Assembly: GCA_035308025.1 (NCBI GenBank)
Contig: DATGHL010000018.1
Coordinates: forward strand, 1 to 64,000
Origin: Candidatus Binataceae bacterium
GTDB lineage: Bacteria > Desulfobacterota > Binatia > Binatales > Binataceae
Direction: 5' to 3'
Length of the DNA: 64,000 nt
Positions 25,719 to 34,600 of this stretch are shown piece after piece. A program made the translations under genes and the position numbers. Numbering within the stretch: the stretch's first letter is position 1; each line of letters starts with the position of its first letter. The notes below the pieces were generated by a model. That model did not search any database and was not told the origin of the DNA. It saw only the letters and a program-made list of their open reading frames with translations.

Positions 25719-27205
25719 CCGGTTTTCATCGTCACGCGGGCGATCGCGTCGCGCCAGCCCTCGAGCAACCGCGCCCGTTCCTGAGCCTTTATGCGCGGCT
25801 TGAACACCTGTTCGATTTTTCTTAACTCCGCAAGCTCACGGAGCGAGCGCCAAACGCCGGCCGTCAGCCCGGCGAGCAGGCCTGCGCCGAGCGCGGTGGT
25901 TTCGACCATGCGCGGACGCACGACGCGCGCGCCGTTAAGGTCGGCCTGAAACTGCATCAGGTAGTCGTTGGCGGAGGCGCCGCCGTCCACCCGCAGTTCG
26001 GCCAAGCGATGACCGGTGTCTTTCGCCATCGCTTCGAGCACGTCGCGCACCTGATAGGCGATACTGTCGAGCGTGGCGCGGACGAGATCCGCGCGCGTCG
26101 TGCCGCGGGTTATTCCCACAATCGCACCGCGTGCGTCGCTGTCCCACCAGGGCGCGCCAAGCCCCACGAAGGCGGGAACCATGTAGGGTTGCGTGCGATC
26201 ATGACTTTGGCGCGCCAGCCCCAGCGAATCTGCCGACTTGCTGAACAAGCCAACTTCGTCGCGCAACCACTGGATCGCCGCGCCCGCGATAAAGACCGAG
26301 CCCTCGAGCGCGAACGCAGGCTCGCCTTGCGCGCCGAGCGCTGCGGTCGCCAGGAGTCGATGATGCGATACAGCGCGCGCCGTCCCGGTATGCGCGAGCA
26401 GGAACGCGCCCGTGCCATAGGTCGCCTTCGTCTCGCCTACGCGGACACATCCCTGGCCGAACAGCGCGGATTGCTGATCGCCGATTACCGCGCCGATCGG
26501 GATCGCACGATCGGCGAGCTTCCCGCGCGCCGCCTCGGCCAGCGGCCCGCGCGATTCGACCAGCCGCGGCAGCATCGCTTCCGGCACGTCGAGCATATCG
26601 AGCATCGTGGCGTCCCATTCCCGCCGCTCGAGATTCATCAGCATCGTACGCGAGGCATTGGTGTAGTCAGTAACGAACGCCGCGCCGCGCGAGAGCTTGA
26701 AGAGCAGCCAGCTATCGATAGTGCCGAAGCAGAGTTCGCCGCGCGCAGCGCGCCGCCTGAGCAGACCGCGATCGCGATCGAGCAGCCACGCGAGCTTGGT
26801 GCCGGAAAAATAGGGGTCCGCGAGCAGGCCGGTGGCGCGGCCGATTTCCTCTTCGCGCTCGCGCAGCCGGGTGCAGATTTCCGCGCTGCGCCGGCACTGC
26901 CAGACGATCGCGCGATGCACCGGGCGGCCGCTGCGCCGCTCCCAGACGACGAAGGTCTCGCGCTGGTTGGTGATGCCGATTGTGGCGAGCTCGCGCGACT
27001 TTACTTTCGCGGCGGCGAGCGCCTCGCGCCCGCGCCGGATGACCGAGCGATAAATCTCCTCGGCGTCGTGCTCGACCCATCCGGGATGCGGATAGAACTG
27101 GCGGATTTCGCCGTAGGCGCGCCCGCGAATCCGGCCGTCGCCGTCAAACACGAGCGCGGTCGTCCCGGTCGTGCCCTGATCGATCGCAAGGACGTAGTTC
27201 GGCAT
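25715..27205 (-). CDS. glpK: Glycerol kinase
   Basis: 496 residues of the FGGY kinase family. The N-terminus YVLAIDQGTTGTTALVFDGDGRI is the phosphate loop; FYPHPGWVEHDAEEIYRSV and IGITNQRETFVVWERRSGRPVHRAIVWQCRR are glycerol kinase hallmarks. The second domain has LFGQGCVRVGETKATYGTGAF and LRVDGGASANDYLMQFQADL. It phosphorylates glycerol to sn-glycerol-3-phosphate. No glycerol facilitator or G3P dehydrogenase gene is adjacent. Its stop overlaps the stop of the convergent plus-strand gene by four bases. Confidence 0.96.
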   Translation of the reverse strand: MPNYVLAIDQGTTGTTALVFDGDGRIRGRAYGEIRQFYPHPGWVEHDAEEIYRSVIRRGREALAAAKVKSRELATIGITNQRETFVVWERRSGRPVHRAIVWQCRRSAEICTRLREREEEIGRATGLLADPYFSGTKLAWLLDRDRGLLRRRAARGELCFGTIDSWLLFKLSRGAAFVTDYTNASRTMLMNLERREWDATMLDMLDVPEAMLPRLVESRGPLAEAARGKLADRAIPIGAVIGDQQSALFGQGCVRVGETKATYGTGAFLLAHTGTARAVSHHRLLATAALGAQGEPAFALEGSVFIAGAAIQWLRDEVGLFSKSADSLGLARQSHDRTQPYMVPAFVGLGAPWWDSDARGAIVGITRGTTRADLVRATLDSIAYQVRDVLEAMAKDTGHRLAELRVDGGASANDYLMQFQADLNGARVVRPRMVETTALGAGLLAGLTAGVWRSLRELAELRKIEQVFKPRIKAQERARLLEGWRDAIARVTMKTG

Positions 27206-27245
27206 CAGGAACGACTCCGCTGATTATGGCCGGGCTTTGTTGGAA

Positions 27246-27587
27246 TTAACCGAGCGCCCGGCCGGCGCCCGGCGGCGGGATCGCTGCGTTGGAGGGCGCG
27301 ACGGCGGCCGCGAGCGCGTGCGAATTTGTCACCCGGCCCATCCGCGCGAGCCGCGTGGTTCGCCGCAGGATAAACAATGCGGCGATGATAATAATCGCGA
27401 TCAGAATCAGCCGGTCGCGGCGGCTGCTCTTGCCCCGCGGGCGCCCGCCGCGTGATGCTCCGGCCAATCCGATCGAGCGCGGCTGTGTGCTTCGTCCTGG
27501 TCGCGGCGGCGGCGTTGCTTTCACTGCTCGGTTTCCTTTCGCTCGATGCGATGCACGACGCGCCGCGGCTTTTCGATGCCATAACAA
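27246..27587 (-). CDS. Possible small single-span membrane protein (doubtful)
   Basis: A 113-codon frame between the protease and glycerol kinase genes. A very basic N-terminal half (RGGRPRGKSSRRDR) precedes one clear membrane helix (LILIAIIIIAALFILRR), and a low-complexity Ala/Pro tail follows. The hydrophobic helix with flanking arginines is the only support; no ribosome site stands out and no homologue is recognised. It starts just after the DegQ terminator, so it would need its own promoter. Confidence 0.3.
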   Translation of the reverse strand: MLWHRKAAARRASHRAKGNRAVKATPPPRPGRSTQPRSIGLAGASRGGRPRGKSSRRDRLILIAIIIIAALFILRRTTRLARMGRVTNSHALAAAVAPSNAAIPPPGAGRALG

Positions 27588-27621
27588 AAAACGCGGGCGG
27601 AGAACATCCGCCCGCGTTTTT
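27585..27621. terminator. Strong bidirectional intrinsic terminator
   Basis: ACGCGGGCGGA (27591-27601) and TCCGCCCGCGT (27607-27617) form an 11-bp GC-rich stem with a five-base loop. It is flanked by A5 on the left and T4 on the right, so U-tracts follow the hairpin on both strands. It lies about 50 bp past the DegQ stop and should end that minus-strand transcript. Confidence 0.85.
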
Positions 27622-27670
27622 AGTGCTGACCAATCTCACACCCGCCGCAAAACGGCGGGCGGATGAATAA

Positions 27671-29308
27671 CTAGCCTTCCGAACTGATCACCGTATAAAT
27701 CGTGGATTTCCCCCGCTGCACCAGCAAACGAGAAGACTTCTTCTCCTTCTGCGCACCCTTCGCCGCGTCGGCGAAGCCGTCGGCCGAAGCCACCTTGGTG
27801 TTATCGACCTGCAGGATGACGTCCCCGGCTTGCAGCCCGGCCTCTGCGGCCGGCGAATCCGGCCGGACGCTGCGGACGACCACGCCTTTAGGGTTATCGA
27901 TTCCAAGCTGTTGGCCAATCTCGGGAGTGAGGTCCTGCACGGTCAAACCCCAGTTGCTGCCTGCCCCCGTTTCACCCTCGGCGCTGGCGAGCTGCTTATC
28001 CTTGAGCTCCTTGATCGTCGCCGTCAGCGTGACGTGCTTGCCCTCGCGGATCACCTCGACCGGCACGGTTTTGCCGAGCGGCGTCTGCGCGACTAACTCC
28101 GGCAACTCATGCTCGTCGTGCACCGTGGCGCCGTCGAACTTGGTAATGATGTCACCCTGCTGGATTCCCGCCTGGCCGGCCGGACCTTCCTTGTCAACGC
28201 CGGCGACCAACGCGCCGTTCGGCGTCGTCAGACCGAAGGATTTCGCCAGTGCCGGCGTTACTTCCTGAATCTCGACGCCCAGCCATCCGCGCACGACCTT
28301 GCCGTGCGTCTTGAGCTGTTCCATCACGGTCTTGACGAGATCGATCGGAATCGCAAAGCCGATCCCGGCGTTGCTGCCCGTACTGCTATAGATGGCCGTA
28401 TTGATTCCGATCACACGCCCCTGCGCGTCGAACAGCGGGCCACCGGAATTGCCCGGATTGATCGAGGCGTCGGTCTGAATGAAATCGTCGTAGTTGCCCC
28501 CCAGTGCGCGCCCTTTAGCGCTGACGATGCCCGCGGTTACGGTCAGATTGAAGCCGAACGGGCTGCCGATCGCCATCACCGGATCGCCGATCTCAACTTT
28601 GCTCGAAGAGCCCAGCGTCGCGTAGGGCAGCGGTTGCTTGGTGTCAATCTTAATCAACGCGAGATCGGTCTTGGAATCCTTGCCGATCACTTTGGCCTTG
28701 AATTCACGCTTGTCGTTCAGCGTGACGAGAATTTCGTCGGCATGACCGGCGACGTGATTATTGGTCAGGATGTAGCCGTCCGGGCTGATGATGACGCCTG
28801 AGCCGAGGCCATGCTCCTTGAAGTTATGCGGCATCTGCCCGAAGAAATGGCGGAATTGCTCGAAAGGATCGCCCCCGCCGCCCCCAAACGGGTTTCCCTG
28901 ACCAAACGGATTTCCTCCGCCCGGCCCTCCAGGTCCTTCCGGTCCCGCGCCCGGACCCCCTGGTCCCGGACCCGGCTCTTCCTGACCACCGCCCTCGTCA
29001 CCAGGGCCTCCTTCCTGTCCACCGAATCCGGCCTGCTTAACCTCCTCGGTAATCGCAACGTTTACGACCTCGGGCATCACCCGTTTAACGAGCGGCGCCC
29101 ATGACGGTATCGCAACTGCAACGGCCGGAGTCTCGTTCGGCTCCGGCGCGTTGGCGGGCGCCGGCTGATGCTGCGTTATGGGCTGCGCGGCTGGCGGCGG
29201 CTGGCCCGCGTCTGAACCCCATGGAAACTGGAAAGCGCCGGCGTTGGCGAAGGCGATTGCTATACCCAACACCACGCCACACGCGATCGCGGCGATCGTC
29301 TTGCCCAT
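27671..29308 (-). CDS. DegP/DegQ (Do)-family periplasmic serine endopeptidase
   Basis: 545 residues with a signal peptide (MGKTIAAIACGVVLGIAIAF) and an unusual Pro/Gly-rich stretch at residues about 93-147, between the N-terminal segment and the protease core. The catalytic triad is visible: LTNNHVAG (His185), KTDLALIKI (Asp215) and NPGNSGGPLF (Ser288). Two PDZ domains follow, the first around GWLGVEIQEVTPALAKSFGL and the second around GVVVRSVRPDSPAAEAGLQAGDVIL. It is an envelope protein-quality-control protease/chaperone. It is followed by a strong terminator, so the transcript appears monocistronic. Confidence 0.95.
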   Translation of the reverse strand: MGKTIAAIACGVVLGIAIAFANAGAFQFPWGSDAGQPPPAAQPITQHQPAPANAPEPNETPAVAVAIPSWAPLVKRVMPEVVNVAITEEVKQAGFGGQEGGPGDEGGGQEEPGPGPGGPGAGPEGPGGPGGGNPFGQGNPFGGGGGDPFEQFRHFFGQMPHNFKEHGLGSGVIISPDGYILTNNHVAGHADEILVTLNDKREFKAKVIGKDSKTDLALIKIDTKQPLPYATLGSSSKVEIGDPVMAIGSPFGFNLTVTAGIVSAKGRALGGNYDDFIQTDASINPGNSGGPLFDAQGRVIGINTAIYSSTGSNAGIGFAIPIDLVKTVMEQLKTHGKVVRGWLGVEIQEVTPALAKSFGLTTPNGALVAGVDKEGPAGQAGIQQGDIITKFDGATVHDEHELPELVAQTPLGKTVPVEVIREGKHVTLTATIKELKDKQLASAEGETGAGSNWGLTVQDLTPEIGQQLGIDNPKGVVVRSVRPDSPAAEAGLQAGDVILQVDNTKVASADGFADAAKGAQKEKKSSRLLVQRGKSTIYTVISSEG

Positions 29309-29369
29309 GCATCCCTCCTGGATGGCTTGTACCGCGCAATCGCTTCTGACTGCCTGCGGTTAATCCCTA

Positions 29370-29540
29370 CTAGCTTTCAGACGATAACTGGAAGCCGAAA
29401 TTCAAGCTCGCGACCGTCCGCGATTCGTGCTCCACAGTGAGCGATCTGACCTTCCAGTAGAGCAGAAAGCCCGCGAATTTGATACCGTTAAATACATTGG
29501 CCGCAAATTCCCGGCAGGCCGCTTCATTCGAGTAAGCCAT
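29370..29540 (-). CDS. Small 56-residue hypothetical protein
   Basis: Starts MAYSNEAACREFAANVFNG, then KFAGFLLYWKVRSLTVEHES and RTVASLNFGFQLSSES before TAG. The composition is balanced and unlike the Arg/Pro/Ala-rich shadow frames around it, with alternating hydrophobic residues suggesting beta strands. It lies upstream of the protease gene on the same strand, but a ribosome site is not obvious. Function unknown; it may be an accidental frame. Confidence 0.35.
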   Translation of the reverse strand: MAYSNEAACREFAANVFNGIKFAGFLLYWKVRSLTVEHESRTVASLNFGFQLSSES

Positions 29541-29592
29541 TGTTCAAACAACTTACTGTGCCAAGCGTTGGGGAAGCGTTAAACTTCGATAT

Positions 29593-30129
29593 ATGGTGGA
29601 AGACGCCGCCATCCTCGTGACGGGCCTGCTGAGCTGGACCCTGCTCGAATACCTGATCCACGGCTGGCTGAGCCACCTGTGCACGACTGCGGTCTCGGCC
29701 CGTCACGCCGTTCATCATCGCGATCCGCATGCGGTATTTGTCGTCCGCGCCTGGCGGCCCTTGGCCGTCATCTGGATAGCTGGTCTCGCCGCCTTCGGCT
29801 GGTCGCCTGGGATGATCTTCTTCGCTGGTCTGACGCTGGGCTTCGCGGCCTACGAGGTCTTGCACTACCGGATGCACTTCTGCCGGCCGCGCGGCAGTCT
29901 CGAGACCTGGATGCGCGCGCGTCACCTGATTCATCATCGGCGCGAGCCGCAACGATGCCTCGGGGTGACGACGCCCTTTTGGGACCTGGTCTTCGGGACG
30001 GAGCCAATCTCCGAGATGGATCAGCTCATCGCCTCCGTGGCAGCAAGCGCACCGCTCACCGGCCCAACCAATCTTTGGCGTTTGTTCACCTTGCCGTACT
30101 TCGGCTCCTCTCGACTCACGCCGCGATAG
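29593..30129 (+). CDS. Fatty acid hydroxylase / sterol desaturase family membrane protein
   Basis: 178 residues, a short membrane di-iron hydroxylase-type protein. His-rich clusters are LEYLIHGWLSHL (about 18-29), SARHAVHHRDPHAVF (about 35-49), YEVLHYRMHF (about 88-97) and ARHLIHHRREPQRCLG (about 110-125), followed by the family-typical TTPFWDLVFGT. Four membrane segments are likely. Related short proteins include beta-carotene hydroxylase and fatty acid hydroxylases, so the substrate is a lipid or carotenoid that cannot be named. Confidence 0.85.
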   Translation: MVEDAAILVTGLLSWTLLEYLIHGWLSHLCTTAVSARHAVHHRDPHAVFVVRAWRPLAVIWIAGLAAFGWSPGMIFFAGLTLGFAAYEVLHYRMHFCRPRGSLETWMRARHLIHHRREPQRCLGVTTPFWDLVFGTEPISEMDQLIASVAASAPLTGPTNLWRLFTLPYFGSSRLTPR

Positions 30130-30227
30130 AGGATGAGTCCGGGATTCAATTCCGATTAGGACCTATTTGTGCTAGTGCTAGGGGCATAGATGTTACGAAC
30201 GGCCCTGCAGGCAGGAGAATCGGAAGC

Positions 30228-31391
30228 TTGTCAATCTACAGCCGACTGTACAAATACCAGGAGAATGAGAACCGCTCCAAGCTGGAAAATTTCCTGACCG
30301 AAGCGCTGGCGGATCTGCTGTCGCGAGACGCTACTCTAGCGCGCAAATTCATATTTGACGTCCTTCTGAAGGACAATTGCCCGAAAAACACTGGCGCCAA
30401 GCGCGAAGCACTGGCCAAGAAACTAGCGAATGCAGAGAAGCTCGAATGGCGAACCCAGAAGGCCCTTGGCGGCATTTCCGAGAAACCGGACATATCGGTT
30501 TTCGCGAACGATAGCGATAAACCTATTATCCTCCTCGAGAATAAGATCAATGCGGGATTCACACACTCACACACACTCGCTGTTACTAGCGAAGAAGGAA
30601 TTAAGCAGGAATACGACCAACTTCAAAAATACGGCCAATGGTTGACCAAGAAGGTACCGGATGGCGCTTTAGTCTTTTTGACTCACCATACTCTAGTTCC
30701 AGAAGGCTTTCTCACGCACTCGAAATACGGCTCTACGATCAGATCTTTCTGCTACTGGAGATCGGTTTACGCCTGGCTGGAAGAGGCTCGCCAAGGAAGT
30801 CCTGGCTTTGTCGGAATCGTGAACGACTTAATCGGCGAATTTTCACATTTTCTATCGGAGAGGCGCATGACGGATCTCAATCGCGGCGACTTAGATACTC
30901 TCAGTCCCTTTTTGTCAAAAGACCTTTACGGAAAATTAGAGGAATTGACGGACTTCATAAGAAAACAGATTGATTTATTACCAGAGTTTAGTGACTACAC
31001 CTGGTGGTCGAAACCGCTGAGTCGAGGTCACTTCGCGGAGCGCGGCCTTCGCGACGGCGCGAAACATCCGACGCTGGGATCGACCACGATCGAATGGGGC
31101 TTGGCGGCCGATGACAACGCGGATTTCTTCCAACAAGTAAGTCCTGGAGTTGGCCTCCAGTTCTTTGTATATGTGCAACGGCCATCAGGCGGCTTCTCGG
31201 CGCTAGACGAGAAGCGATTCGGCGCCTGGAAGTTGCTTGGACAAGGCGGTGGTTACGAATGGCGCGGACAAACGGAAACCGCCGATCAGTTCCTGTCCGG
31301 CGGCTCATTCACGGAGAGCGTATTCGCATGGTTGAAGCCAAAAATAAAGGACGCTCTTGAAATGTTGAAGGTTCTTAGCACCGTCGGATGA
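30228..31391 (+). CDS. PD-(D/E)XK nuclease-family protein, stand-alone
   Basis: 387 residues from a TTG start at 30228-30230, chosen because AGGAGA lies nine bases upstream and the conserved sequence begins here (SIYSRLYKYQENENRSKLENFLTE). The nuclease signature is KPDISVF (Asp88) followed by IILLENKINAG (Glu104, Lys106), the D...ExK arrangement of PD-(D/E)XK enzymes of the PDDEXK_4 kind. The C-terminal half is unrecognised and may recognise DNA or regulate. It has a visibly lower GC and Lys/Asn-richer composition than its neighbours and interrupts two metabolic genes, which fits horizontal transfer. An antiphage role is plausible, but no partner gene is present. Confidence 0.75.
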   Translation: MSIYSRLYKYQENENRSKLENFLTEALADLLSRDATLARKFIFDVLLKDNCPKNTGAKREALAKKLANAEKLEWRTQKALGGISEKPDISVFANDSDKPIILLENKINAGFTHSHTLAVTSEEGIKQEYDQLQKYGQWLTKKVPDGALVFLTHHTLVPEGFLTHSKYGSTIRSFCYWRSVYAWLEEARQGSPGFVGIVNDLIGEFSHFLSERRMTDLNRGDLDTLSPFLSKDLYGKLEELTDFIRKQIDLLPEFSDYTWWSKPLSRGHFAERGLRDGAKHPTLGSTTIEWGLAADDNADFFQQVSPGVGLQFFVYVQRPSGGFSALDEKRFGAWKLLGQGGGYEWRGQTETADQFLSGGSFTESVFAWLKPKIKDALEMLKVLSTVG

Positions 31392-31486
31392 AGCGCAGCC
31401 GACAGGTGTTGTGGCACATGCTCGAACCGCTCGCGCACGGGCGCTCTTCGAGCGCTACTCTTTCGCCGAGCAAAGCTACCTTGGCC

Positions 31487-32635
31487 TCAGACTTTGTTGC
31501 GCGCGAGCAGGCCGCGCGCGATCACTAATGCCTGAATCTCGTTGGTGCCTTCGCCGATCATCATCAGCGGGGCGTCGCGATAGAAGCGCTCGACCGGAAA
31601 TTCCGCCATGTAGCCGTAGCCGCCGAGCACCCGTAGCGCGTCGAGCGTGATCTTCGCGCAGGCCTCCGAGGCGAACAGCTTGGCCATCCCGGCTTCGACG
31701 TCGCAACGTTCGCCGGCGTCTTTTTTTTGCGCCGCATGCTCGACCATCAGGCGCGACGCCTGCAGACGCGTCCCCATGTCGGCGAGCATCAGCTGCACCG
31801 CCTGATGCTGCGCGATGGGCTTGCCGAAAGCCGTCCGCTGCTGCGCATAGCGAATCGCGTTGTCGAAGGCTGCCTGGCCGACGCCGACCGCACGCGCGGC
31901 CACGTTGATCCGGCCGACTTCGAGCGCGCTCATCACCTGCTTGAAGCCCTGACCCTCGCGTCCGCCGATCAGATTGGCCGCGGGCACGTCGAGCTCCTCA
32001 AGCTGGACCTCACAGGTGTCGATGCCCTTGTAGCCGAGTTTCTTGAGCTGGCGGCTGACGGTCGGCCCGTGCGCGTTCTTCTCGACCGCGAAGAGGCTGA
32101 TTCCTGCGTAGGCCGGTTCGGCCTTGGGATCGGTCTTGGCGGCGACGGCGAGCATCGTGCCGTAGCGGGCGTTGGTGATGAACATCTTGCTGCCGTTGAG
32201 CACGTAATTATCGCCGGCGCGGGTCGCGGCCGTGCGGATCGACTGGACGTCGCTGCCGGCGTGCGGTTCGGTCAGGGCGAGGCCGCCGCGCTTCTCGCCG
32301 GCGGCCATCGCGGGCAAAAAGCGCCGTTGCTGTTCGGCGGTCCCATGATTTGCGATCACGTGGCCCATGATCAGATGGCTGTTGATCACGCCCGCGAGAC
32401 TCATCCAGCCGCGCGAGAGTTCGCTCATGATCCGCGCGTAGCTGACGAAGCTCAGCCCGAGACCGCCGTGCTCGACTGGGATAGTCGCGCCGAAGAGCCC
32501 GAGCTCTTTCATCTTCGCGACCAGCGCGTGCGGGTACTCGTCGGCGTGTTCCAGTTCGGTCGCGACCGGGATGACGTCGCGGTCGACGAAGCGGCGCACC
32601 GCTTCAACAATTTCACGATCGAGGGCTTCGTCCAT
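31487..32635 (-). CDS. Acyl-CoA dehydrogenase
   Basis: 382 residues, a full-length FAD-dependent acyl-CoA dehydrogenase. It has GLALTEPHAGSDVQSIRT (FAD/substrate loop), NYVLNGSKMFITNARYG, the FAD-binding YAQQRTAFGKPIAQHQAVQLMLADM and the C-terminal DALRVLGGYGYMAEFPVERFYRDA. The catalytic Glu is in the MIGEGTNEIQ segment. It catalyses alpha,beta-dehydrogenation of an acyl-CoA in fatty acid or branched-chain degradation. It is monocistronic here. Confidence 0.95.
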   Translation of the reverse strand: MDEALDREIVEAVRRFVDRDVIPVATELEHADEYPHALVAKMKELGLFGATIPVEHGGLGLSFVSYARIMSELSRGWMSLAGVINSHLIMGHVIANHGTAEQQRRFLPAMAAGEKRGGLALTEPHAGSDVQSIRTAATRAGDNYVLNGSKMFITNARYGTMLAVAAKTDPKAEPAYAGISLFAVEKNAHGPTVSRQLKKLGYKGIDTCEVQLEELDVPAANLIGGREGQGFKQVMSALEVGRINVAARAVGVGQAAFDNAIRYAQQRTAFGKPIAQHQAVQLMLADMGTRLQASRLMVEHAAQKKDAGERCDVEAGMAKLFASEACAKITLDALRVLGGYGYMAEFPVERFYRDAPLMMIGEGTNEIQALVIARGLLARNKV

Positions 32636-32748
32636 GGCGAACTTCCTTTTTGGCGCTTCCTCTTGCGTCGGGCGCTCCGATTCTTTGCCCGGCGGCGCGA
32701 TGAATCTAGCACACGGTGGAAAGTTGAGCGCCGCTGGAGCCTCGACCT

Positions 32749-34257
32749 TTAGAGCGGTTCGGCGTCGGCGATCTTGTCCGCGCCCGACGGGCGTGGGTTA
32801 TGCACGTATAGATCGTCAGGACCGGGGCGGGCCTCGGAGTGCAGGCTCGGCGGCCGCATCGTATAGCGGACCTCGCGAAAATGGTCGGCGTATTGGCGTC
32901 CGGGGTTGCAGATATCCTTGAACTTCCACAACATGCGCAGGAAATTGGTGCGCCTCTGAAGAGCCAGCCGAGCGGCAATCGGGGCCACTTTCTTTAAGCC
33001 TCCCCAGCCGAGAAACTTGCGATTGAGCACCTCCTGAGTCTTGACCAGCTCCTGGTAGAAGCGCTGGAGCGGAAGCCGCGTCGGCAAGACCGCGTGCTGG
33101 ATGTCAAACAGGCGATAATCGAGCGTGGTCAGCTTGCGCGATTCGGTAAACCAGATCTCAGTGCCGGGATAGGGCGTCGCCACGGTCAGATGGACGACTT
33201 CGGGAATTGCCAGGGCCCAATCCCGCACCGCCGCGAAGCGCTGCTCGTCCCATGAGGGATCGGCGATCAGGTTGACCGCGACGATGACGCCGAGTTTGCG
33301 CGCCAGTTCGAGCGCCTTGAGATTAGTATTGGAGGACGAGCGTTTGCGATGAGCCTTGAGTTCGCTTTCCTCGATCGCCTCGAGCCCCAGGAACATGTAG
33401 CGGAGACCCAGCCGCCGCCAGTACTCGAAGACTTCGAAATTCCGGCACAAGACGTCGGTGCGGGTCTCCAGATAGTAGGATTTCCTGAGTTTGCGTTTCT
33501 CGATCTCGTGACCAATCGCGAAGCCATCCTCCGCGTGGACGAAAGCGACGTCGTCCACGATGAAGGCGTTGGGCTCGTTGATCGAACGCATGTCCTCGGC
33601 GATTGCCTCGGGCGAGGACTTGCGATAGCTGCGGCCGTAGAAGGTCCAGGCGCTGCAGAACGAGCAGTCCCACGGGCATCCGCGTGAGAATTCGATTGAG
33701 GCGCAGGGGTCGAGCACGCCGATAAAATATTTATCGCGCCGGCGGGTCAAGTCGCGCGCCGGAAAATGGCGGTCGAGATTTTCCAGCAGCTTGGGCGGCG
33801 GGCCCGGGCCGTCGCGGGTGATCGCGCCGGGCACCTTGGCCAGGCTGCCACCACCCGCGATTCCCTCGAGCAGCAGCGGCGTCGCGCCTTCGCCCTCGCC
33901 GCGCAGCACGCAGTCGATCGCCGCGCTATGCTCGAGCAGTTCATCGGCGATAAATGAAGCGCTATGGCCGCCGACGAATACCGCGCATTGCTTGAGCAGG
34001 CGCCGGACGCCTTCCGCCAGCTCGATTACCTCCGGCACGTTGGCCAGATAATTCAACGAAAAGCCCACCGCCGACGGATCGAAACTCGCCAGCGTCTGAT
34101 AAAAATCGGCATGGTTAAAAATCTGCAAATCGAGAATCTGCACTTCGTGGCCGGCGGCGCGGACGGCTGCCGCAACCCGCTCCAACCCCAGCGGTTCCAG
34201 CCGCAGGTACAGCTCGCTGTACATGAGCGGCCCCGGATGGACCAATAGCACTCGCAT
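32749..34257 (-). CDS. hpnR: Hopanoid C-3 methylase, B12-binding radical SAM protein
   Basis: 502 residues matching HpnR, which methylates hopanoids at C-3. Residues 1-140 are a cobalamin-binding Rossmann domain (VLLVHPGPLMYSELYLRLEPLGLERVAAAVRAAGHEV). The radical SAM cluster motif is RGCPWDCSFC (Cys194, Cys198, Cys201). The C-terminal region contains the family segments HAVLPTRLPLQRFYQELVKTQEVLNRKFLGW and NFLRMLWKFKDICNPGRQYADH. The squalene-hopene cyclase genes are not in the window. Presence of the gene predicts production of 3-methylhopanoids, provided the host makes hopanoids. Confidence 0.9.
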   Translation of the reverse strand: MRVLLVHPGPLMYSELYLRLEPLGLERVAAAVRAAGHEVQILDLQIFNHADFYQTLASFDPSAVGFSLNYLANVPEVIELAEGVRRLLKQCAVFVGGHSASFIADELLEHSAAIDCVLRGEGEGATPLLLEGIAGGGSLAKVPGAITRDGPGPPPKLLENLDRHFPARDLTRRRDKYFIGVLDPCASIEFSRGCPWDCSFCSAWTFYGRSYRKSSPEAIAEDMRSINEPNAFIVDDVAFVHAEDGFAIGHEIEKRKLRKSYYLETRTDVLCRNFEVFEYWRRLGLRYMFLGLEAIEESELKAHRKRSSSNTNLKALELARKLGVIVAVNLIADPSWDEQRFAAVRDWALAIPEVVHLTVATPYPGTEIWFTESRKLTTLDYRLFDIQHAVLPTRLPLQRFYQELVKTQEVLNRKFLGWGGLKKVAPIAARLALQRRTNFLRMLWKFKDICNPGRQYADHFREVRYTMRPPSLHSEARPGPDDLYVHNPRPSGADKIADAEPL

Positions 34258-34600
34258 CAGATTAACTCCCTGGTCGGCCCATGGTGCGGGCTCGGACCCG
34301 CTGTATGACGAAAACCGCCTGAGCTTGCAGCTTCATTTGTCTTCCGGCAGCCGCGTGCCGAGCATCCGGAAACTCGCCGATATCTTTAGCAAATTGATGG
34401 CCATCACGGCCGCAGACTTTGCAATGCGGAACTCGACGGTTTAGCCCGGACGGCAGGAGCCAAACTAAGATGGTGTGAAAGAATTACAGACCGGTTGCCA
34501 CGCTGCCGACACTGTCTCCTCTGCCCACGACATCGGGGCATAGAACAAGCGGACGAGCTTGCCTTGTCCGGCCTCGATCCCTAACCTTTCCCAAGTCCCT
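34258..34600. other. 343-bp intergenic region, no gene found
   Basis: Lies between the divergently transcribed hpnR and bamD-like genes and must hold both promoters. I found no protein frame with a plausible start and no structured RNA or repeat. Long antisense frames over bamD end in this region but look like shadows of the plus-strand gene. Confidence 0.6.

Noticed and set aside
27452..27670. 72-codon plus-strand frame with a hydrophobic segment
   Set aside because: It runs through the strong bidirectional terminator at 27585-27621, so its C-terminal half is non-coding; the start has no ribosome site.
30180..30227. Extending the nuclease upstream to 29679
   Set aside because: The added 183 codons overlap the fatty acid hydroxylase in another frame and show shadow composition; TTG 30228 with AGGAGA nine bases before it is the better start.
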